This document shows, piece after piece, positions 7,322 through 11,556 of a DNA stretch of 11,556 nucleotides (positions within the stretch are counted from its first letter, which is position 1; the number at the start of each line of letters is the position of its first letter). The stretch is taken from contig JAGWAW010000031.1 of the NCBI GenBank assembly GCA_021296165.1, positions 1 through 11,556 of the forward strand, read 5' to 3'. The stretch is from Nitrosopumilaceae archaeon (lineage in GTDB: Archaea > Thermoproteota > Nitrososphaeria > Nitrososphaerales > Nitrosopumilaceae). Position numbers and translations under genes: made by a program. The notes under the pieces are model-generated. The model had not been told where the DNA came from. It saw only the letters and a list, made by a program, of their open reading frames with translations, and ran no database searches.

Positions 7322-7630
7322 CTAGTGCAGCTCTATGCTTCCTTCCGGGAAGCCCAGATCCACCAGTGTTTCCTTTATGGTCTCCCGGTGATCCCCCTGC
7401 AGGAATATGTAGCCGTCTTTTGCGGTGCCGCCGCAGGCGTACTTGCTCTTCAGTCCCTTGGCAACGTTTTCGACGTCGTTGGTCTTGGGGTCTATGCCCT
7501 CTATCATGGTTCCCTTCTTCTTGAACCGGCGGGTCTCCAGCCGTATGATTATCTTGACTCCGTCCCGGGCTAGCTCGCCGCAGGCGCACAGGTCCTCGGG
7601 TAAGCCACACATATTACAGATAACCGCCAT
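7322..7630 (-). CDS. Translation initiation factor aIF1 (SUI1/eIF1 family)
   Basis: aIF1 binds the small ribosomal subunit near the P site and helps reject wrong start codons. The 102-residue product has the archaeal N-terminal zinc-type knot CNMCGLPEDLCAC (C5, C8, C15, C17). The SUI1 domain follows (about 26-100), with RRFKKKGTMIEGID (34-47), KSKYACGGT (61-69) and IFLQGDHR (75-82). It is full length for the archaeal family. The start is ATG 7630, with a TATA-like box about 31 nt upstream, so any leader is a few nucleotides at most. The CPBP protease gene begins 2 nt behind its stop, a pairing with no obvious functional link. Confidence 0.94.
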   Translation of the reverse strand: MAVICNMCGLPEDLCACGELARDGVKIIIRLETRRFKKKGTMIEGIDPKTNDVENVAKGLKSKYACGGTAKDGYIFLQGDHRETIKETLVDLGFPEGSIELH

Positions 7631-7657
7631 TGGGTAAATTCGAGTAGTAGGTTCACG

Positions 7658-7665
7658 TTATTAAG
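7658..7665 (-). promoter_or_regulatory. TATA-like box of the aIF1-protease operon
   Basis: The minus strand reads CTTAATAA, centred about 31 nt before the aIF1 ATG. No Shine-Dalgarno sequence precedes the start, as expected for a short-leader archaeal mRNA. Confidence 0.45.
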
Positions 7666-7836
7666 CCTTGTTGAGGGGGTTCGCTCATGTGCGCGTGTGC
7701 GCCAGCTTGCCGATGAGGCCTGCGATGGAGCCCTGTACGGCGGCAGGCGATGCAGATCATTTACAAGATGTGGCATGTCCGGATATGAATCTCTTTTAGC
7801 AGGCGCCCGCGGTCAGGGGCTGGAACTGCCCGTATG

Positions 7837-7880
7837 GTTCGGCCTGTGTGCGATCTCGTACTACTACCTTCTGGCCGAAC
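7837..7880. repeat. Perfect 8-bp inverted repeat with 28-nt spacer
   Basis: GTTCGGCC (7837-7844) and GGCCGAAC (7873-7880) are perfect inverted copies. They lie just before the AT-rich TCTTTTAAGC and the small membrane ORF. The repeat may be an operator or an RNA stem, or may be chance in GC-rich DNA. Confidence 0.5.
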
Positions 7881-7905
7881 AATCTTTTAAGCGGCGCCGT
7901 GGGAT

Positions 7906-8058
7906 ATGTATGCCGTGCTGTACCACTTTGAGCTGCAGATGGCTGGCGTCATACTGCTCAGCGCCATGCTAGCCGGGGGGATAGCGATGTGGTGCAGGCG
8001 CCGCCGCGAGGCCGCCCTATCGGAGGGCGACATCCCTGACAGTGTCGAGGACCCCTGA
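7906..8058 (+). CDS. Small single-span membrane protein, unrecognised
   Basis: From ATG 7906 the frame encodes 50 residues: a short N-terminus, one hydrophobic span (about 13-29, AGVILLSAMLAGGIAMW), then CRRRR and an acidic tail ending SVEDP. Arginines after the span predict that the C-terminus stays in the cytoplasm. About 41 of 50 codons end in G or C, like the known genes here. A TATA-like TTTTAA centred near 7887 is only 19 nt before the ATG. It lies 27 nt before an in-frame GTG (codon 4, 7915), so a leaderless GTG start is possible. The last 42 bp overlap the 3' end of bioA on the opposite strand, and codon bias there is partly constrained by bioA. I do not recognise a family. Small membrane proteins of this shape are common in archaea, but the ORF could still be spurious. 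Confidence 0.45.
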   Translation: MYAVLYHFELQMAGVILLSAMLAGGIAMWCRRRREAALSEGDIPDSVEDP

Positions 8059-9288
8059 CACCATCTGGCGCAGCTCATCCTCCCCGATGGCCAGCGGAGG
8101 GACCACCAGGATTGTGCTGCCTAGCGTCCGGAGATACACGCCGTTTTTCCTGCCTATGTGGTACAGTATGTGGTTGGCCGAGTGGCCGGCCGGCGGTTCC
8201 CAGTCCAACCGAATGCCCGCCAGCATGGCCTCGTGCCGCACCTCCGCTACTATGTCCATGTCCTCGGCGGCCCGCACCAGCCCGCCGAACTCTCCGGATA
8301 TGCGGCGCACGTGCTCCAGAAGGCTCCGCTCCCTATACATCTCCATGTTCCGGCATGCCACCGCCGCCGCCAGCGGGTTGCCCGTGTACGTGTGGCCGTG
8401 GAAGAGGTGCAGGTTCTCGCCATGCCTGCCCAAGAATGCCTCCCGTACCCGCCCGGTGGCCAGGGTTGCGGCCATTGGCAGGTACCCGCCGGTAAGCATC
8501 TTGCTGTACGACACTATGTCCGGCTCGGCCCCCTGCCGGGAGTACTCCGCCATGGCCCCCAGCCTTCCCAGGCCGGTGGCCACCTCGTCGAATATGACCA
8601 GCACGCCGTTCCTGCGGCACAGGTCGGCCATGTCGCGCTGGAACCGGGGCGGGTATATCCGGGCGCCGCCGGCCACCTGCGCCCCGCTCTCCATGGCCAT
8701 GGCCGCCAGCGTCTCGTCGTTCTCCAGTATGGGGGCGGCCTCGTCCAGGCATGCGTCCCACTCCTCGGACCCGTCCCCGGGCCGGGGAATGCGCAGCCGC
8801 ACGCCCTGGGGGATCATACCCTCGTACCTGCCAAAGAAGCCCGCCGAGTACCCCGCCGCCATGGCGCCCAGCGTGTCGCCGTGGTATCCCCCCTCCAGTC
8901 CGGCTATGCGTACCTTGTCGGCGGCGCCTTGGTTGTCCCAGTACTGGACGGCCATCTTGAAGGCCGCCTCCATGGCTGTGGAGCCGTTGTCCGAGTAGAA
9001 GACGCCGTCCATCTCAGGACACATCCTGAGCAGGTGCTCTGCCAGCCTCTCTGCGGAGGGGTGCGTCAGATTGAAGAGCGGCGCGTGCTGGAGATTCTCG
9101 GCCTGCCTGGCCAGCGCCGAGACCAGCTCCGGTTCGGAGTGGCCCCACACGTTGCACCACATGGATGCCACGGCGTCCAGCATTCTGTGGCCGTCCGAGT
9201 CCACCAGCCACATGCCTTCGCCCCGCACTATAGTGCCGAACTCACCCCACTCGGCCATCTGCGTGTTGGGGTGCCAGACCCCGGTCAT
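8017..9288 (-). CDS. bioA: Adenosylmethionine-8-amino-7-oxononanoate aminotransferase, biotin synthesis
   Basis: BioA is a PLP enzyme that moves an amino group from S-adenosylmethionine to 8-amino-7-oxononanoate (KAPA), giving 7,8-diaminononanoate. The 423-residue product is the normal length. It begins with the substrate-pocket motif WHPNTQM (5-11). It has SMWCNVWGH (42-50), SDNGSTAMEAA (99-109, phosphate contact), GGYHGDTLG (133-141, Y136 stacking on PLP), FDEVATGLGR (233-242, D234) and YSKMLTGGYLPM (261-272, Schiff-base K263). HGHTYTGNPLAAA follows near 310. WHP, GGYHG and SYSK separate it from ornithine-type class III aminotransferases. The start is ATG 9288, overlapping the previous stop as ATGA; it is the last gene of the operon. 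bioB, bioD and bioF are not in the window. Biotin is presumably needed here for an acyl-CoA carboxylase. Confidence 0.94.
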   Translation of the reverse strand: MTGVWHPNTQMAEWGEFGTIVRGEGMWLVDSDGHRMLDAVASMWCNVWGHSEPELVSALARQAENLQHAPLFNLTHPSAERLAEHLLRMCPEMDGVFYSDNGSTAMEAAFKMAVQYWDNQGAADKVRIAGLEGGYHGDTLGAMAAGYSAGFFGRYEGMIPQGVRLRIPRPGDGSEEWDACLDEAAPILENDETLAAMAMESGAQVAGGARIYPPRFQRDMADLCRRNGVLVIFDEVATGLGRLGAMAEYSRQGAEPDIVSYSKMLTGGYLPMAATLATGRVREAFLGRHGENLHLFHGHTYTGNPLAAAVACRNMEMYRERSLLEHVRRISGEFGGLVRAAEDMDIVAEVRHEAMLAGIRLDWEPPAGHSANHILYHIGRKNGVYLRTLGSTILVVPPLAIGEDELRQMVSGVLDTVRDVALR

Positions 9289-9809
9289 GGCACCATTCCT
9301 AGGCGGTCGTGGCGGTGCGCCTCGGCAAACCGGATCAGCCGCGTCACCATCCGGGGGAAGGTAGCATTCTTGCCGGATATGGTGTAGTGGAATGGTCCGG
9401 CGCAGTCCTGCGTCAGGATCCAGATGTTCTCCCGCACCGGCTGCACCGTTCCGGTACGGCGCAGGCGCTCGGCTGTCTGGCCGCAGTCGCAGCAGACCTG
9501 TATGACCAAGACCGACCCGGGGTCCTTCTCCAACTCCCGCGTTCCGGGTATCGCTATGTCCAGCTCAACGCCGCCGCATACGGCCTTCCTCCGGCTGGGC
9601 GTGCCGGACTTGGTGAGTATGTAATGCAGCACGCCGGTGGCCAGCGTCTCCAGGGTGGCGTCGCGGGTCTCCGCACACTCTACCATGCCGGCACACTTCG
9701 AGACGGCCTCCAGGGCGATCTGGTCATACCGGCCCCCGGCGGCCATCGCGGCGAACCGCTCCGACTCCAGCAGGGCGAAGAGGGCGTCCTTTACCGGGTT
9801 GCCGCTCAT
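9285..9809 (-). CDS. Uncharacterised 174-residue protein between HMG-CoA synthase and BioA
   Basis: I do not recognise a named family. The protein has a helical N-terminal half (about 1-68). A probable beta segment follows, GVELDIAIPG (80-89) and SVLVIQVCCDCG (99-110), then NIWILTQD (128-135) and a charged C-terminal helix (about 152-168). Seven cysteines (39, 45, 78, 106, 107, 109, 136) include a CCDC cluster that might bind metal or form disulfides. The pattern D84, short loop, then VIQV loosely recalls PD-(D/E)XK nuclease cores, but Q104 stands where an acid is expected and no Lys follows, so I do not make that call. There is no signal peptide or membrane span. Start ATG 9809 and stop TGA 9285 each form ATGA overlaps with their neighbours, so it is almost certainly translated together with both. 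The coupling suggests a conserved role, but not which one. Confidence 0.85.
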   Translation of the reverse strand: MSGNPVKDALFALLESERFAAMAAGGRYDQIALEAVSKCAGMVECAETRDATLETLATGVLHYILTKSGTPSRRKAVCGGVELDIAIPGTRELEKDPGSVLVIQVCCDCGQTAERLRRTGTVQPVRENIWILTQDCAGPFHYTISGKNATFPRMVTRLIRFAEAHRHDRLGMVP

Positions 9810-11191
9810 GGGTTGTAGACGTAACTCCTCTCGCCGTTGGTCTTGTCCACGTCCGAGAGCACGAATCCTTCGGCACCCGGCAGTATGGCCTCACTTACGG
9901 GCATCTGGCCCCGGTGCAGCATCTCGTACTCCTCCAGGGTGAGCTTTCTGCGTTTTTCTATGTCGGACTGGAAGTGCATGTTTTTGAGCACCTCTTTGTA
10001 CCTGTCCAGTATGACGCCGCTGAAGACCATGGCACTGCTTCCACTGCCGTATGAGCCAAAGCCCACACGTTTGCCGGCCAGGTCTATGCCCTTGCGGTGC
10101 TCGTACTCCAGACTGCTTCGGAATCCCAGATACAGCGAGGCCGTGTACAGGTTGCCGATCATTCTGGATGCTACCAGGGAGCTGGCCAGCTTCTTTTCAT
10201 AGATGTCCACAAACTCGGGAGTCTCCATCAGGCGGTGGTTGAAGGCGCCGTCCTTCTTGATAAAGTCGGGATCCTTCAGCATGGCCTCGATGGTCCCTGG
10301 TGCATCGTCGGGCAGGGGCTCTTCCATGCCCATCCTCTCGACTATTCCCCGCCATCTGGGGAGCTGGCGCCACTCGTGCCGCACCAGATACGCCAGCGCC
10401 TTGCGGCCCATGGCGCTGTACGGCAGGTGCATGTTCAGGTAGTCTATGTGGTCCAGTATGGTCTCGTCGGATCTCAGCTTGATCAGCCCCGTGGACAGGA
10501 CCTTCTCCTTGTACAGCTCCAGGGCCTTGCGCACTTGTATCAGGTACAGTATGTTGGAGTACTGCCCGTGCACGATGGGCGTGTCCTTTCCAAAGGGCCG
10601 GTAAAAGTCGTACTCGTCCCGGATGGAGGTGGCCGTCACCCGGGGGTCGAATGACAGTAGCCTGGGGGTGTCGTTGAGTAGCATGGCCACCGCCCCGGCC
10701 CCCTGCGTCATCTCACCGCTGGATCCCAGTTCGTACTTTGCTATGTCCGAGACCACGACCAGGGCGTAGCTGCCGTCCGCCTCCCCGGCCCTGATCCAGT
10801 TGACGTTGTCGTACAGGGCGTACGAACCGCTCACGCAGGCGAACTTCGTCTCCACCCCGCCGCAGTGGGCGAAGGTGCCGTCGCCGTATATCTGCTCCAG
10901 CATGCCTATTATGTACGCGTTCATGGCCTTGGACTCGTCAAACGAGGACTCGGTGGATATGTAGAGCCTGCCCACGTCTCCGGGGGAGATGTCGTTGCGC
11001 TTCATTATCTTGAGGGCCGCGTTGGCCGCCAGGCAGGCGGGATCCTGGTTGTTGTCCACCATGGCCATCTGGTATATGCCGAGGCCCTTCTGAAGCTTGT
11101 CTATGTCCACGTCCCGCGCCTTGGCAAAGTCGTTGGTGTCCACGTACAGTTCCGGTACGTATATCGCGATATCGTCTATGCCCGCTGCCAT
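9806..11191 (-). CDS. Hydroxymethylglutaryl-CoA synthase, mevalonate pathway
   Basis: This cytosolic thiolase-fold enzyme condenses acetyl-CoA with acetoacetyl-CoA to HMG-CoA, the committed entry to mevalonate and archaeal isoprenoid lipids. The 461-residue product resembles the bacterial/eukaryotic HMGS type more than short KAS III-like proteins. It opens GIDDIAIYVPELYVD (4-18). The catalytic triad is visible: E81 in ISTESSFDESKA, C119 in ETKFACVSGSYAL and H208 in PIVHGQYSN. TQGAGAVAMLL (162-172) and a C-terminal GSYGSGSSAMVFSGVI motif (about residues 382-397) complete the active site. The start is ATG 11191, preceded by a clear AGGAGG 8 nt upstream. It is the first gene of a three-gene operon, and its stop overlaps the next ATG. 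In bacteria a related fold makes polyketide branches, but the motifs and length fit HMGS. Confidence 0.93.
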   Translation of the reverse strand: MAAGIDDIAIYVPELYVDTNDFAKARDVDIDKLQKGLGIYQMAMVDNNQDPACLAANAALKIMKRNDISPGDVGRLYISTESSFDESKAMNAYIIGMLEQIYGDGTFAHCGGVETKFACVSGSYALYDNVNWIRAGEADGSYALVVVSDIAKYELGSSGEMTQGAGAVAMLLNDTPRLLSFDPRVTATSIRDEYDFYRPFGKDTPIVHGQYSNILYLIQVRKALELYKEKVLSTGLIKLRSDETILDHIDYLNMHLPYSAMGRKALAYLVRHEWRQLPRWRGIVERMGMEEPLPDDAPGTIEAMLKDPDFIKKDGAFNHRLMETPEFVDIYEKKLASSLVASRMIGNLYTASLYLGFRSSLEYEHRKGIDLAGKRVGFGSYGSGSSAMVFSGVILDRYKEVLKNMHFQSDIEKRRKLTLEEYEMLHRGQMPVSEAILPGAEGFVLSDVDKTNGERSYVYNP

Positions 11192-11278
11192 CGACTATTC
11201 CTCCTGCAATCCATATATGGTTTTTATGGTGCTCCGGGGGGATTATTGCGATGAGTACACCGCCCTGCTCGTGTGCGG
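11192..11278 (-). promoter_or_regulatory. Leader and promoter region of the HMG-CoA synthase operon with a Shine-Dalgarno site
   Basis: On the minus strand AGGAGG (11205-11200) ends 8 nt before the ATG. It is the only strong Shine-Dalgarno site seen at a first gene in this window. TATA-like candidates are CATAAAAAC (11228-11220), CATATATG (near 11215) and GCAATAATCC (near 11246). Only the last is far enough upstream to leave the Shine-Dalgarno site inside the transcript, so the promoter cannot be fixed by eye. Confidence 0.5.
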
Positions 11279-11460
11279 GCCGGCGCGGGTTGGTCCGCGA
11301 ACCGGCTACCGGGCGGTCTGGATGAGAGACTGCCCATCGGTGTGGGGAATGGCCAGGCCGGAAGGTGGCCGTCCCAGATGGCGGGCAACCCAGCAGGTCG
11401 CAGGGTTCGAGGCGTCGGCGGGAGGGCAGGGGCAACGCCGACTGCCGGCACCAGGCCGGT
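11279..11460 (+). ncRNA. Hairpin-rich intergenic segment, candidate structured RNA
   Basis: Several inverted repeats follow one another. 11279-11306: 10 bp with an AA bulge and a 6-nt loop. 11311-11335: 9 bp with one G-U pair and a 7-nt loop. 11351-11370: 7 bp with a GG bulge and a GGAA (GNRA) tetraloop. 11387-11407: 5 bp. 11414-11442: 7 bp. 11444-11460: 5 bp plus a G-U pair. The G-U pairs form only if the plus strand is transcribed. No tRNA T-loop, RNase P core or SRP AGCAG motif could be matched, so no known RNA class is proposed. The segment is GC-rich, which makes chance stems common, and no plus-strand U tract follows. No convincing protein is encoded on either strand. Confidence 0.3.
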
Positions 11461-11489
11461 TGGCTCACTGGGGTGGATGGGCCTTGTCC

Positions 11490-11536
11490 AAAAATCTGCG
11501 ACAAAAAGAGCATAAACCGGACAGCACCCGTCTGTC
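11490..11536 (-). terminator. Hairpin followed by T-runs, possible end of a gene lying beyond the right edge
   Basis: GACAG (11520-11524) and CTGTC (11532-11536) form a 5-bp stem with a 7-nt loop. Read on the minus strand, T5 runs follow at 11507-11503 and 11494-11490. This order fits the end of a minus-strand gene entering from the right. The gene itself is not visible, so this is a weak call. Confidence 0.28.
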
Positions 11537-11556
11537 AAGACCCAACCCTTGTTCAA

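Larger units (their letters stand above)
7631..7905. other. Intergenic region upstream of aIF1, no convincing gene
   Basis: These 275 bases separate the aIF1 promoter from the small membrane ORF. A plus-strand frame (7697-7972) is open but gives a peptide with no recognisable motif and a Cys/Arg-rich end that is out of frame with the better-supported small ORF. No tRNA-like T-loop was found on either strand. The main structure is the inverted repeat at 7837-7880. Confidence 0.5.

Noticed and set aside
7320..7610. N-terminal extension of the CPBP protease frame to an ATG at 7610
   Set aside because: The extra 97 residues lie inside aIF1 in another frame and are Arg/Gly-rich with no protease resemblance. 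TTG 7319 gives the normal family length.
7697..7972. 91-residue plus-strand frame in the aIF1-bioA gap
   Set aside because: No motif, a Cys/Arg-rich out-of-frame tail, and no well-placed TATA box. The overlapping 50-residue frame has better composition.
11351..11412. SRP RNA helix 8 (GGAA tetraloop hairpin with a nearby AGCAGG) or a tRNA T-arm (GGTTCGA)
   Set aside because: AGCAG does not follow the tetraloop stem at the required position, and the bases flanking GTTCGA cannot form a T-stem.
11224..11556. Minus-strand 110-residue frame and plus-strand 80-residue frame (11273-11515)
   Set aside because: Pro/Arg/Gly/Ala-rich products with no domain, typical of GC-rich non-coding DNA. The region is better described by its inverted repeats.

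Overview
This window looks like a piece of an ammonia-oxidising archaeon (Nitrososphaerota/Thaumarchaeota), most like the GC-rich sponge symbiont Cenarchaeum symbiosum. The reasons are an archaeal aIF1 (SUI1), an archaeal-type isoleucyl-tRNA synthetase, two coenzyme F420 genes, a mevalonate-pathway HMG-CoA synthase, and TATA boxes about 26 nt ahead of start codons (leaderless mRNAs). Codons are strongly GC-rich at third positions. The genus is my inference; no search was run.

Layout. 1-437 is an AT-rich island. It holds a truncated N-terminal remnant of an archaeal AAA-type ATPase (60-242, minus) with its TATA box still present, a 34-bp tandem repeat (287-388) whose units each carry a TATA-like core, and a hairpin behind ileS. 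438-3632 (minus) is ileS. A short divergent promoter region separates it from a PP2C-type protein phosphatase (3739-4536, plus). After an AT-richer gap come cofD and cofC (4815-6388, plus; 4-nt overlap), two steps of F420 side-chain assembly. cofC ends convergently inside the 3' end of a CPBP (CAAX-type) membrane protease. That protease is the second gene of a SUI1-protease pair on the minus strand (7630-6345). 7631-7905 has no convincing gene. A 50-residue single-span membrane ORF (7906-8058, plus) runs into the 3' end of bioA. HMG-CoA synthase, an unrecognised 174-residue protein and bioA form a tight three-gene minus-strand operon (11191-8017), both junctions being ATGA overlaps. 11192-11556 has no convincing gene but contains a run of hairpins that may be a structured RNA.

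How the genes fit together. Most of the window is housekeeping and cofactor metabolism: Ile-tRNA charging, start-codon selection (aIF1), F420, biotin and isoprenoid (mevalonate) synthesis. Biotin fits a lineage whose carbon fixation uses a biotin-dependent acyl-CoA carboxylase. The less ordinary signals are the repeat island with the broken ATPase, the hairpin-rich region upstream of HMG-CoA synthase, the small membrane ORF overlapping bioA, and the uncharacterised gene coupled to both HMG-CoA synthase and bioA. I see no CRISPR array, transposase, tRNA or rRNA.
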